Shown in pieces: positions 1 through 7,596 of a stretch of DNA of 64,000 bases. Both the position numbers and the translations under genes were made by a program. The stretch comes from Eubacteriales bacterium (GTDB lineage Bacteria > Bacillota > Clostridia > Lachnospirales > Lachnospiraceae), in the NCBI GenBank assembly GCA_030536575.1, contig JAUNPS010000016.1:1-64000 (forward strand). The letters are read 5' to 3'. The notes beneath the pieces are model-generated. The model did not search any database. It saw only the letters and a list, made by a program, of their open reading frames with translations, and was not told the DNA's origin. Numbering within the stretch: the stretch's first letter is position 1; each line of letters opens with the position of its first letter.

Positions 1-39
1 AGCCTATTTCAAGGCTTTGAGGCACTTTTAGGATGATTG

Positions 40-141
40 ATGTGTCAAACACCCGTGGAGATGGGGAGCCATGAGGAGCTGATGAAAAAGAAGGGGGAGT
101 ATTATCAGTTGTATATGGCGCAGTTTTCGCAGGTGAGGTAA
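40..141 (+). pseudogene. C-terminal remnant of an ABC transporter ATPase
   Basis: The frame reads VEMGSHEELMKKKGEYYQLY and then AQFSQVR before a stop. This matches the extreme C-terminus of multidrug/lipid exporter-type ABC ATPases, which end in a G-x-H-x-E-L-hydrophobic helix. In that frame there is a stop at 34-36, and the bases before it do not encode the expected H-loop and D-loop region, so the remainder of the gene is missing or lies beyond a rearrangement. The only start in the piece, ATG at 61, lacks a ribosome site. I read it as a decayed tail; an assembly error at the window edge could look the same. Confidence 0.55.
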
Positions 142-148
142 GGGGAAA

Positions 149-177
149 GGCATGGCTGGTGGGGCCGTGCCTTTTTC
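149..177 (+). terminator. Rho-independent terminator after the ABC remnant
   Basis: GGCATGGC pairs with GGCCGTGCC (with a G-U pair) and is followed by a run of five T. It ends the transcript of the truncated ABC transporter gene. Confidence 0.6.
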
Positions 178-200
178 GAAGAGTGGGATTGAAAATGTAT

Positions 201-229
201 TTGCTTTGGTTTTGATTTCATGGTACGAT
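201..229 (+). promoter_or_regulatory. Promoter of the antitoxin/PIN pair
   Basis: TTGCTT (201-206), a 17-bp spacer and TACGAT (224-229) with an extended TGG just upstream. It lies about 58 bp before the antitoxin start. Confidence 0.5.
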
Positions 230-286
230 GAAGGAACAAAGGGTAGATAACAGAAAACTGGATAAACTGGGAAATGGAAAGGGGCA

Positions 287-532
287 ATGAAAATGACCAA
301 ATTAAGGAAGGATGCGTTTGCATTATTAGAGGAGGTTCCGGAAGATAAGCTGGTATTTCTTGTCCAGATTATGAAAGGGGTAACCGGGCTATACGGGACG
401 GATGAAAAGCAGCGGGAACAGGCGTTTTTTATATTGGAAAAAATGAGAAAAAATGTTCCGGATGATTTGGATTATGAGGCGGAACTGGCGGCTTATCGTG
501 AGGAGAAGTATGGAAATGCGTGTGTTGATTGA
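287..532 (+). CDS. Antitoxin-like small protein paired with a PIN toxin
   Basis: An 81-residue acidic protein. I do not recognise a named family with certainty, but size, composition and context fit a toxin-antitoxin partner: the next frame, starting at 516 inside this gene, opens with a classic PIN/VapC N-terminus. The first residues (KLRKDAFALLEEVPEDKL) look like a helical DNA-binding or dimerisation segment, and the C-terminal half is charged, as in toxin-neutralising tails. The start is ATG 287, or ATG 293, which would have the better spacing from the GGGG at 281-284. Because the toxin is broken, this antitoxin is probably an orphan. Confidence 0.55.
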   Translation: MKMTKLRKDAFALLEEVPEDKLVFLVQIMKGVTGLYGTDEKQREQAFFILEKMRKNVPDDLDYEAELAAYREEKYGNACVD

Positions 533-593
533 TACGAATATTCTTTTGGACTATCTTTTGAAACGAGAACCTTTTGGGAAAGAAAAATTTTAG
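516..593 (+). pseudogene. Truncated PIN-domain (VapC-type) toxin
   Basis: The frame starting at ATG 516 reads MRVLIDTNILLDYLLKREPF and then GKEKF and stop. The first 20 residues are the typical PIN start with its metal-binding Asp in the DTN motif. Full PIN toxins have about 130 residues, and this one stops after 25. The following bases to about 735 do not continue the fold in any frame. It overlaps the antitoxin gene by 17 bp, as in intact VapBC-like operons. The family match is certain from the first β-strand; loss of the rest is seen directly. Confidence 0.7.
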
Positions 594-632
594 AATAAGG
601 GATGAATTCGGAAGGGCCCTCTGGAAGCAGGA

Positions 633-740
633 ATGCGGACAGAGGGTTTTTTGTATGTGGATTTGCGGACGTTGCTGCGAACGGAGCAAACAGTGGCAGG
701 TATACAGGCATTTGAAGAACTGGAAAAGATTACTGGTTGA
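633..740 (+). CDS. Unrecognised 35-residue reading frame before dinB
   Basis: A frame from ATG 633 encodes MRTEGFLYVDLRTLLRTEQT and ends at 740 in the sequence that also forms the -35 box of dinB. It has no clear ribosome site and no recognised family. It may be the leftover of whatever gene once followed the PIN toxin. Listed with low confidence to account for this stretch. Confidence 0.15.
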   Translation: MRTEGFLYVDLRTLLRTEQTVAGIQAFEELEKITG

Positions 741-765
741 TTTTCGAATATATGTTCGATAAAAT
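737..765 (+). promoter_or_regulatory. SOS promoter of dinB with LexA box
   Basis: TTGATT (737-742), a 17-bp spacer and TAAAAT (760-765) form a promoter. The spacer holds CGAATATATGTTCG (745-758), one base from the gram-positive LexA consensus CGAACATATGTTCG. A bound repressor here would block RNA polymerase. This arrangement argues that the dinB protein starts downstream, at 791. Confidence 0.75.
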
Positions 766-790
766 AAGAACAAAGGAGGCGAACAAAAGT

Positions 791-2056
791 TTGGAATCAG
801 CAAAACCAGTCATTTTTCATGTAGATGTAAATTCTGCCTTTTTATCCTGGGAGGCGGTGCACCGGCTCCGGAATCTGGGGGCCAAAGAGGATCTGCGGGA
901 GCAGGTATCCGCAGTCGGCGGCGACGCCGCCCTGCGCCACGGAATCATCCTGGCGAAATCGATCCCGGCCAAGAAGTACCGCATCCGAACCGGGGAAAGC
1001 ATCCCCGAAGCCCTGCAGAAATGCTCGCACCTGAAACTCGTACCGCCGAACTATGAGCTGTATGGGAGGTGCTCGGCCGCGTTCCTGAACATTTTGCGCC
1101 AGTATTCGCCGTGTGTGGAGCAGTATTCGATTGACGAGGCGTTTCTGGATATGACAGGGACGGAAGGACTCTGGGGAACTCCTGTGGAGGCCGCCCACTG
1201 CATCCGGAACCAGATCCGGGAAGAAACCGGGTTTACGGTCAATATCGGCATTTCCGAAAACAAACTCCTGGCTAAAATGGCAAGTGATTTCCGAAAGCCG
1301 GATCAGGTGCATACGCTGTGGAAGTCTGAGATTCCGGAAAAGATGTGGGGACTCCCAGTATCCGACCTGTTTTTCGTAGGCCGGGCCACGGAGGAGAAGC
1401 TTTGGAAGCTGGGAATCCGCACGATTGGAGAGCTGGCCGGGACGGAGCCGGAGCTTTTGAAGAGTCATCTGAAGAAGCATGGTGAGCTGATATGGGCTTT
1501 TGCGAATGGGAGGGATGTGTCGCCCGTCCAGCCGGAGCCGCCGGTGAATAAGGGCTATGGGAACAGCATGACGATTGCGTTTGATGTGGCGGATGCGTCT
1601 ACGGCGAAGCTGGTGCTCCTGGCGTTGGCAGAGACGGTAGGGACGAGGTTGCGGGCGGCGGGAGTTCGGGCGGAGGTACTCTGCGTTGGGATCAAAAGCC
1701 ATGATTTCCGGTACGCCAGCCGTCAGATGACTTTGGAGGAGGGGACGAATCTGACGATGGAAATCCATCGGTATGCCTGCCAGCTTTTCGAAAATTTGTG
1801 GGATGGGACGCCGATCCGGCACATGGGGATTCATACCAGCCGGTTAAATGACCGGGTGGGGATGCGGCAGCTTACGCTGTTTGACGGGACGGATTATGAG
1901 AAATTGGCGCGGATGGATGAGGCGGTGGATGCGATTCGGAGGAGGTATGGGCGGGATGCGGTTCGCAGGGCGGTGTTTCAGGGTGGGGGGATCGATCATA
2001 TGAGCGGGGGGATCAGCCGGGAGAAGCGGCCGCGGGTGATGGAAACGCTGGGATGA
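791..2056 (+). CDS. dinB: DNA polymerase IV (Y family)
   Basis: A 421-residue translesion polymerase that copies past damaged bases at the cost of fidelity. The palm starts with FHVDVNSAF (first catalytic Asp) and the second catalytic pair is in YSIDEAF near residue 115. The C-terminal little-finger domain follows, with the motif TVGTRLRAAG and a conserved KSHDF stretch. I chose the TTG at 791 because AAGGAGG lies at 773-779 and because the upstream TTG (737) is itself the -35 element of the SOS promoter. The length suits the family; the C-terminus is longer than in E. coli DinB and resembles the Firmicute group that contains UvrX/YqjW-like enzymes. LexA control is expected. Confidence 0.93.
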   Translation: MESAKPVIFHVDVNSAFLSWEAVHRLRNLGAKEDLREQVSAVGGDAALRHGIILAKSIPAKKYRIRTGESIPEALQKCSHLKLVPPNYELYGRCSAAFLNILRQYSPCVEQYSIDEAFLDMTGTEGLWGTPVEAAHCIRNQIREETGFTVNIGISENKLLAKMASDFRKPDQVHTLWKSEIPEKMWGLPVSDLFFVGRATEEKLWKLGIRTIGELAGTEPELLKSHLKKHGELIWAFANGRDVSPVQPEPPVNKGYGNSMTIAFDVADASTAKLVLLALAETVGTRLRAAGVRAEVLCVGIKSHDFRYASRQMTLEEGTNLTMEIHRYACQLFENLWDGTPIRHMGIHTSRLNDRVGMRQLTLFDGTDYEKLARMDEAVDAIRRRYGRDAVRRAVFQGGGIDHMSGGISREKRPRVMETLG

Positions 2057-2083
2057 GATTTGCCGGGCGCGGACGCTGGCCGG

Positions 2084-2300
2084 GTGAACTGAGCACGCTG
2101 GCCAGGATGCAGGAATAGATGGTGCGAAAAACTCGGCGAACGGGTGAAGCGGGCACGCCGACCGGAATATAGGAATAGCCGGTGCGAAAAACTCGGCGAA
2201 CGGGTGAACTGAGCACGCTGGCCGGGATGCAGGAATAGCCGGTGCGAAAAACTCGGCGAACGGGTGAACTGAGCACGCTGCCCAGGATGCAGGAATAGCC
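2084..2300 (+). repeat. 60-bp tandem repeat (about 3.6 copies)
   Basis: Units start at 2121, 2181 and 2241 with exact 60-bp spacing, and a partial unit precedes them from about 2084. The core GGTGCGAAAAACTCGGCGAA is identical in all three full units. Sixty is a multiple of three, but no strand keeps a plausible gene here; the antisense frame is merely open. This fits a variable-number tandem repeat between dinB and the next gene. Confidence 0.9.
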
Positions 2301-2370
2301 AGATGCAGGAAGATCAGGAAGCGGGAAAACCGAACCGGGCGTCGGGTACAAGAAAAAAGGAGGAACACAC

Positions 2371-2718
2371 ATGGGATTCACAACAGGAACGGAAGAAGAA
2401 ACCTTACAGGAAAAAGCCATACCGGGCCGCCATCAAAAAGCCGCCGTAAGCTGCTGGTTTACCTCCACCGGCCGCGCCATCCCCCAACTTGTCAAATACA
2501 TGGACGAAGACGGAAGCTTCCGCACCCTGAAAAATATCCAGGTCTTAACCACCGACCAGAAATACTACGGCGGAATCCTGAGCAGAAAATACGTCTGCCG
2601 CACCCTATCCGCCGGCCGTACCTGGGACTTCACCTTGCTCTACTACCCGGAATCCGGAATCTGGAATCTGATCCTTCCGGAGTTTCCATGTTTACCTTCT
2701 AAAAAAAATGTGCTATAA
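2371..2718 (+). CDS. Small conserved protein linked to dinB, function unknown
   Basis: A 115-residue protein with a strong ribosome site (AAAGGAGG at 2357-2364) before ATG 2371. The sequence has a basic, β-rich look (KYYGGILSRKYVCRTL, then TWDFTLLYY) and no membrane segment. Its position just behind dinB suggests a role in, or co-regulation with, the SOS response, but I know no function. Its last codons overlap the promoter of the downstream TetR gene. The codon choice is richer in C at third positions than that of dinB. Confidence 0.65.
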   Translation: MGFTTGTEEETLQEKAIPGRHQKAAVSCWFTSTGRAIPQLVKYMDEDGSFRTLKNIQVLTTDQKYYGGILSRKYVCRTLSAGRTWDFTLLYYPESGIWNLILPEFPCLPSKKNVL

Positions 2719-2719
2719 T
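2691..2719 (+). promoter_or_regulatory. Promoter of the TetR gene
   Basis: TTTACC (2691-2696), a 17-bp spacer and TATAAT (2714-2719) with an extended TGC. It overlaps the 3' end of the preceding gene, so the regulator is transcribed from inside it. Confidence 0.7.
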
Positions 2720-2763
2720 CATTTCTCGTAGAGCAAATATTTTGAGGACGAGGGTAGAGAACA

Positions 2764-3345
2764 TTGCCGGATTCAAACATCACGAAAAAAGCCCTGGCCA
2801 ACGCACTGAAAGAACTGATGGCAGAAGTGCCCTTTCGCACCATCAGCATCAGCGACATCTGCGGAAAATGCGACATGAGCCGGAAAAGCTTTTACTATCA
2901 CTTCAAAGACAAATACGACCTGGTAAACTGGATTTATTACAATGAGTTTCTCAGCGTGGCGAAAGACAAGGAATACAAAGACGAATGGGAATTCCTGACA
3001 GATATCTGCACGTATTTTTACGAGAACCGCGCATTTTATCAGAAGGCATTAAAGATCGAGGGCCAGAATTCATTCACGGAATATTTCCGGGATCTGCTGG
3101 TTCCTTTGATCGCGGAATATATGACGGAGATTTCTCCGGAAGAGGAAAACTGGGATTTTTACGCACAGTTTTTTGCGGATGCCATCAGCGTGGCGATTAA
3201 CCGATGGATTCTGGAAAAAGAACCCGTCCATCCCGAAAAATTTGTGTCTCTCATGCGGTCCTGCGTCCTGCGGACCGCCGAGAGGATTGTACAGGAGATA
3301 CCGGAAAACGAAAAAACGCCTACTCCTTTTTTAAGGCAGAGCTGA
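2764..3345 (+). CDS. TetR/AcrR-family transcriptional regulator
   Basis: A 193-residue protein with an N-terminal TetR helix-turn-helix at about residues 8-55 (KALANALKELMAEVPFRTIS, then CDMSRKSFYYHFKDKYDLV). The C-terminal ligand-binding region looks like the group that includes the DhaS activator of dihydroxyacetone kinase. It probably represses or activates a nearby operon; the closest candidates are the divergent unit at 3320-4342 and glycerate kinase. The start is a TTG at 2764 with a GAGGG 9 bp upstream. Its last 26 bp overlap the end of the convergent gene, so the two transcripts are antisense to each other at their 3' ends. Confidence 0.85.
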   Translation: MPDSNITKKALANALKELMAEVPFRTISISDICGKCDMSRKSFYYHFKDKYDLVNWIYYNEFLSVAKDKEYKDEWEFLTDICTYFYENRAFYQKALKIEGQNSFTEYFRDLLVPLIAEYMTEISPEEENWDFYAQFFADAISVAINRWILEKEPVHPEKFVSLMRSCVLRTAERIVQEIPENEKTPTPFLRQS

Positions 3346-4342
3346 AAAGCTCCTCCAGCGGCGTCTGGAAGAAGCTTCCGCCTTTTCGGACAACGCCGTT
3401 TGAAAAAGCCGAAAGCATCCCTTCCGGGTCAAACGCCGCAAGGCACGAGTCGTCGGAAATAATCTTGTCGATCAGCAGATTGTCATAGACCAGATCCATC
3501 GGAAACAACGGGTACGTCTGCTGCTTCCGGATGTCGAAAACGGTTTGGGAAACTTCTTTCTGCATTTCCAGAGGCACACTTCTGTCCGGATAAACGAACA
3601 GGAATGCGGGATGGGAAGGCAGGGCAGCGCGGATCCAGGCGCCGTCGCAGATCGCTTCCTTTTCTTCAGGCAGGTACTTCCGGTGGACAGCGTATAAAAA
3701 TTTCTGCTTGCGAAGCAAATCACAGGCGGCTTCAAAGCCTGACCGCCCTTCGACGGAAATCATGCAATTATGAAGCGGCGCAAGCTCCGTAAGCCAGTCG
3801 GGCGTGATCTGCTCCGGCCGGACAAAAAGGATAAACGCACAGTCCTTATTCTGGGAGAGAAGCGCGGAAAACGTGGGGATCTCTTCCGTCAGACGAAACA
3901 GATACGTATAAATTCCAAGGTCTTTTCCTTGATTGACTGCTGAAAAATAGCGGTCTTTTTTTGTGTGCCAGGAATCAGGGGTCACGGTAAACGTCAAAGA
4001 CCAGGGGATGTTAAAGGTCTTTTTTTCTTCAATGGAGCGGATTCGGCGTGCGCCCTGGGTGCAGCTTTTATAGCCGATGTTCATGCCAAAGGTCACGATG
4101 GTATCGTGGTCAATTTCTGCAATGACATTTTTCAGCAGATCATAATAGGCGCTTTTCCGGTTCCGTAACATGGCTTGGGCGGTTTCGAGAAAATTACGCT
4201 GAAATCGCCCGTTGGAAAAATTCAGGGCGAGATCGATGAGATTCCGGATGCCCCGTTCCGGAGAAGCGGAAATCTCACGGAGGTATTTTCGCACCGTCGT
4301 TTCGATCAGAATTTGGTTTGTATTTTTTCGCAATGCGGGCAT
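3320..4342 (-). CDS. Unknown protein, possibly a degenerate radical-SAM-like barrel
   Basis: A 340-residue protein found beside the TetR gene in convergent orientation. The middle shows a β/α barrel-like pattern (VTFGMNIGYKSC, then IPWSLTFTVTP, and later CAFILFVRPEQI, then HNCMISVEG) that recalls radical SAM enzymes, but there is no CxxxCxxC motif, so it cannot hold the usual cluster. I know of similar proteins only as hypotheticals in Lachnospiraceae. I chose ATG at 4342 rather than the TTG at 4360 because AAGGAGAG sits at the right distance. Function unknown. Confidence 0.6.
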   Translation of the reverse strand: MPALRKNTNQILIETTVRKYLREISASPERGIRNLIDLALNFSNGRFQRNFLETAQAMLRNRKSAYYDLLKNVIAEIDHDTIVTFGMNIGYKSCTQGARRIRSIEEKKTFNIPWSLTFTVTPDSWHTKKDRYFSAVNQGKDLGIYTYLFRLTEEIPTFSALLSQNKDCAFILFVRPEQITPDWLTELAPLHNCMISVEGRSGFEAACDLLRKQKFLYAVHRKYLPEEKEAICDGAWIRAALPSHPAFLFVYPDRSVPLEMQKEVSQTVFDIRKQQTYPLFPMDLVYDNLLIDKIISDDSCLAAFDPEGMLSAFSNGVVRKGGSFFQTPLEELFSSALKKE

Positions 4343-4448
4343 AGAGGTTCTCTCCTTCAACAGATTCTTCTTATTAGAATATCAGCATTTAGGGCGGATG
4401 GGAAGGGACATATTCAAAAATCTGTCCTAAAATACAAAAACGGTACGC

Positions 4449-4477
4449 TTTACGCGCACAAATGGGCCTGGTATAAT
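4449..4477 (+). promoter_or_regulatory. Promoter of glycerate kinase
   Basis: TTTACG (4449-4454), a 17-bp spacer and TATAAT (4472-4477) preceded by TGG. Transcription would start about 20 bp before the ATG, giving a very short leader. Confidence 0.75.
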
Positions 4478-4503
4478 GAAAAAAAACAAAGAAGGGCGAA
4501 AAA

Positions 4504-5646
4504 ATGAAAATAGTTGTGGCAATGGATTCGTTTAAGGGAAGCATGACCTCCCTGGAAGCGGGAAACGCCGTCGCCGAAGGGATTCATCGGGCATGCCCGG
4601 ACGTATGCGTCCAGGTGCGGCCGCTGGCGGACGGCGGAGAAGGAACCGTAGACGCGCTGGTGCAGGGAATGGGCGGGAGCCTGCGGAAGGTTTCGGTGAC
4701 AGGGCCATTGGGCGAGCCGGTGGAATGCACTTATGGGATTTTGGAGGAGAGGAAAACGGCCGTGGTGGAAATGTCCGGCGCGGCGGGCATTACGCTGGTG
4801 GCGGCGGAAAGAAGGAATCCGCTCTATACCACCACCTACGGCGTCGGAGAGGTGATCCGGGACGCGGTTTCTCAGGGATGCCGGAAATTCCTGGTGGGAA
4901 TCGGCGGAAGCGCCACAAACGACGGCGGCGTGGGAATGCTGCAGGCGCTGGGCTTTGGTTTCCTGGATGAAAAAGGGGCGCAGGTTCTGCCTGGGGCCCG
5001 CGGGCTGGCGAAGTTAGCGAAGATCACCGGGGAACATGCGATGCCGGAGCTGGCCGAATGTGATTTCCGGGTGGCCTGCGACGTGACCAATGAACTGTGC
5101 GGCGAGCTTGGATGCAGCGCGGTTTTCGGGCCGCAGAAAGGCGCGACGCAGGAAATGATTACGGATATGGATGGATGGCTGGGGCATTATGCAAAGCTTG
5201 CGAAAGAAAGTTTTCCCAAAGCAGACCCGCTGCGGGCCGGAACCGGGGCAGCAGGCGGCATGGGTTTTGCGTTTTTGACCTTTTTAAACGGGATTCTGGA
5301 ACCGGGCATCCGGATTGTGTTGGAAGAAACCGGGCTTGAAACCTTTCTGCCGGACGCGGATCTGGTGATCACCGGCGAGGGGCGGATAGACGGCCAGACA
5401 GCCATGGGAAAGGCCCCGGCGGGCGTGGCGGAGCTGGCGAAAAAATATGGAAAAACGGTCATTGCCTTTGCGGGAAGCGTCACAAAAGACGCCGCCGCAT
5501 GCAATGCGAACGGCATCGACGCCTTTTTTCCGATCCTGCGAAGCATAACGACGCTGGAGGAAGCCATGGAGCCCGCGCAGGCGAAAGAAAATCTGGCGGA
5601 TACCGCCGAACAGGCCTTCCGCCTGTGGATGGCAGCAAAACGATAA
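4504..5646 (+). CDS. Glycerate kinase (type 1, GlxK/GarK family)
   Basis: A 380-residue enzyme that phosphorylates D-glycerate, normally to 2-phosphoglycerate in this family. It begins MKIVVAMDSFKGSMTSLEAG, the family signature, and carries the glycine-rich stretches VQVRPLADGGEGTVDAL, FLVGIGGSATNDGGVGM and DLVITGEGRIDGQTAMGKAP. The length is typical. It has its own promoter and is followed by a permease gene 130 bp downstream. Glycerate is a product of glycolate, tartronate or sugar-acid pathways; no other gene of those routes is adjacent, so the source of glycerate is not clear from the window. Confidence 0.93.
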   Translation: MKIVVAMDSFKGSMTSLEAGNAVAEGIHRACPDVCVQVRPLADGGEGTVDALVQGMGGSLRKVSVTGPLGEPVECTYGILEERKTAVVEMSGAAGITLVAAERRNPLYTTTYGVGEVIRDAVSQGCRKFLVGIGGSATNDGGVGMLQALGFGFLDEKGAQVLPGARGLAKLAKITGEHAMPELAECDFRVACDVTNELCGELGCSAVFGPQKGATQEMITDMDGWLGHYAKLAKESFPKADPLRAGTGAAGGMGFAFLTFLNGILEPGIRIVLEETGLETFLPDADLVITGEGRIDGQTAMGKAPAGVAELAKKYGKTVIAFAGSVTKDAAACNANGIDAFFPILRSITTLEEAMEPAQAKENLADTAEQAFRLWMAAKR

Positions 5647-5775
5647 AAAAAATATAAAGAATCGAAACTTTTCGGAATGTATCTTGATTCCCGCGAATCG
5701 GCGGATTATAGTAAGTTTCAGAAAATTCCGCGGGGTCTGAACGCCTGCGGAGGTTATTGAAGGAGGCAATAAAAA

Positions 5776-6546
5776 ATGCTTACGGTAATCGTCTGTCTGA
5801 TCGCCGGTTTGGGCGCGGGAATCGGAACCGGCCTTGCTGGTCTGTCCGCGGCAGCCGTGATTTCCCCCATGCTGGTGACTTTCCTGAACATGGAAGCCTA
5901 CGACGCCGTGGGAATCGCGCTGGCCTCAGATGTTCTGGCCTCGGCCGTTTCGGCTTACACCTACAAAAAGAACGGAAACATTGATATCCGCCATGGGCTC
6001 GTGATGCTGGTTTCTGTCCTGATTTTCACCGTAGTCGGCAGCTATGTTTCTTCTCTGGTTCCGAACCGGACGATGGGAAGCTTTTCCGTCTGCATGACCT
6101 TCCTGCTGGGAATCAAATTCATTGTGAAACCTGTCATGACGACAAAGGAGCAGCAGGAGTCCAAAAGTGAGCGCACGAAGATCATCCAGTCGATTCTGTG
6201 TGGGATGGTGATCGGCTTCATCTGCGGCTTCGTGGGAGCGGGCGGCGGTATGATGATGCTCCTGATCCTGACAAGCGTCCTGGGCTACGAGCTGAAGACA
6301 GCGGTCGGGACGAGCGTGTTTATCATGACGTTTACGGCGCTGACCGGGGCGGCGTCTCATTTTTACATCGGAGGCGGCATTGCAGACATCAAAGTTTTTA
6401 TACTGTGCGTGCTGTTTACGCTGATCGGCGCGCGGGGATCGGCCGTGTTTGCGAACAAGGCGTCGGCGGAAAAACTGAACCGGATCACAGGAATTATCCT
6501 GGCGGCGCTGGGCGCGTTGATGATGGCAGTAAACTGGATAAAATAG
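5776..6546 (+). CDS. TauE/SafE (TSUP) family membrane exporter
   Basis: A 256-residue integral membrane protein with about eight hydrophobic segments in two homologous halves. Each half starts with the family pattern G-x-G-x-G: LIAGLGAGIGTGLAGLSAA near the N-terminus and FICGFVGAGGGMMMLLIL in the middle. Members move small organic anions or sulfonates (sulfite, sulfoacetate, 2C-3C acids) across the membrane. A GAAGGAGG site lies before ATG 5776. Because it follows glycerate kinase and precedes the microcompartment operon, export of a small acid is plausible, but the substrate is unknown. Confidence 0.85.
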   Translation: MLTVIVCLIAGLGAGIGTGLAGLSAAAVISPMLVTFLNMEAYDAVGIALASDVLASAVSAYTYKKNGNIDIRHGLVMLVSVLIFTVVGSYVSSLVPNRTMGSFSVCMTFLLGIKFIVKPVMTTKEQQESKSERTKIIQSILCGMVIGFICGFVGAGGGMMMLLILTSVLGYELKTAVGTSVFIMTFTALTGAASHFYIGGGIADIKVFILCVLFTLIGARGSAVFANKASAEKLNRITGIILAALGALMMAVNWIK

Positions 6547-6555
6547 GGCGAAAAA

Positions 6556-6591
6556 GGGCGTTTCTCAGAATGGGAAACGTCCTTTGGTTTT
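6556..6591 (+). terminator. Terminator after the TSUP exporter
   Basis: GGGCGTTTC pairs with GAAACGTCC around a short loop and is followed by a T-rich tract. It separates the exporter from the microcompartment operon. Confidence 0.75.
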
Positions 6592-6690
6592 GTGTGGATT
6601 CTTGTGGATTTTGGAAGGAAGGGGGCCGGAAACCGGAAAAGTCCCGGAAATCCGCGGTTTTCCGGAGGACAAAAAAACTTGAAAAAGAAG

Positions 6691-6719
6691 TTGCTTTTTG
6701 GCGTCAACCATGGTAGAAT
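6691..6719 (+). promoter_or_regulatory. Promoter of the microcompartment operon
   Basis: TTGCTT (6691-6696), a 17-bp spacer and TAGAAT (6714-6719) with an extended TGG. It lies about 55 bp before the aldolase start. No adjacent regulator gene or obvious operator repeat was seen, so how the operon is induced is not visible here. Confidence 0.7.
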
Positions 6720-6773
6720 AAATTCAAACCAAAATAAAACAACACAAACAAACATGTAAGGAGGATTTATTTC

Positions 6774-7583
6774 ATGGCTGTGAACGAGTATGAAATCAAA
6801 AAACAAATCTGTGATATCGGAAAAAGGATCTACGACCGGAACATGGTTGCCGCCAACGACGGAAACATCTCCGTAAAACTGAACGACAACGAATTCCTTT
6901 GCACCCCCACCGGCGTATCCAAAGGCTTCATGACCCCGGAATACATCTGTAAAGTAGACGCCCAGGGAAATGTCCTTCAGGCAAACGGAAACTTCCGTCC
7001 CTCCTCCGAGATCAAAATGCACATGAGAGTTTATGCGAAGAGACCGGACGTAGGCGCCGTTGTTCATGCCCATCCGAACTTCGCCACCGCATTCGCGATT
7101 GCAGGCATCCCGCTGACACAGCCGATCATGCCGGAAGCAGTCATTGCCCTTGGCTGCGTACCTATCGCTGAGTACGGTACACCGTCCACGAACGAAATTC
7201 CGGATAATGTAGAAAAATATCTTCCGTACTACGACGCAGTCCTTCTGGAAAGCCACGGCGCCCTGACCTGGAGCACCGACCTGCTGGCCGCGTACATGAA
7301 GATGGAATCCGTAGAATTCTACGCAGAACTCCTGTACAAGTCCAAAATGCTGGGCGGCCCGAAGGAATTCGACAAAGAGCAGATCGCGAAACTCTACGAG
7401 ATCAGAAGAAAAATGGGTCTTCCGGGCAAACATCCGGCAAACCTGTGCGCAGAACTGAACGGCCCGGGCAAAGGCTGCCATTCCTGCGACGGCTCCTGCA
7501 GCTGCGGCGGCGCGAAGAAAGACACCGATATCGAAGCCATCGTTGCTGAAGTGACAAAGAAAATCCTTGCTCAGATGAAATAA
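6774..7583 (+). CDS. Class II aldolase, microcompartment-targeted (fuculose/rhamnulose-1-P type)
   Basis: A 269-residue zinc aldolase of the FucA/AraD fold that would split a ketose 1-phosphate into DHAP and a short aldehyde (lactaldehyde from 6-deoxy sugars, or glycolaldehyde). It has the catalytic Glu in SSEIKMH (E79) and zinc ligands in HAHPNF (H98, H100) and ESHGAL (H161). Normal members end near residue 225. This one adds a cysteine-rich linker (C235, C238, C242, C244) and a C-terminal amphipathic helix, IEAIVAEVTKKILAQM, which is an encapsulation peptide. It is first in the BMC operon and is therefore the signature enzyme. The exact sugar phosphate cannot be told from sequence. Confidence 0.92.
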   Translation: MAVNEYEIKKQICDIGKRIYDRNMVAANDGNISVKLNDNEFLCTPTGVSKGFMTPEYICKVDAQGNVLQANGNFRPSSEIKMHMRVYAKRPDVGAVVHAHPNFATAFAIAGIPLTQPIMPEAVIALGCVPIAEYGTPSTNEIPDNVEKYLPYYDAVLLESHGALTWSTDLLAAYMKMESVEFYAELLYKSKMLGGPKEFDKEQIAKLYEIRRKMGLPGKHPANLCAELNGPGKGCHSCDGSCSCGGAKKDTDIEAIVAEVTKKILAQMK

Positions 7584-7596
7584 TAGGGGGCTCATT

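Noticed and set aside
2084..2300. CRISPR array
   Set aside because: The 60-bp units follow each other directly without variable spacers.
1844..2368. Minus-strand frame with repeated protein motifs over the 60-bp repeat
   Set aside because: The repeat length is a multiple of three so the frame stays open by chance; no ribosome site and half of it is antisense to dinB.
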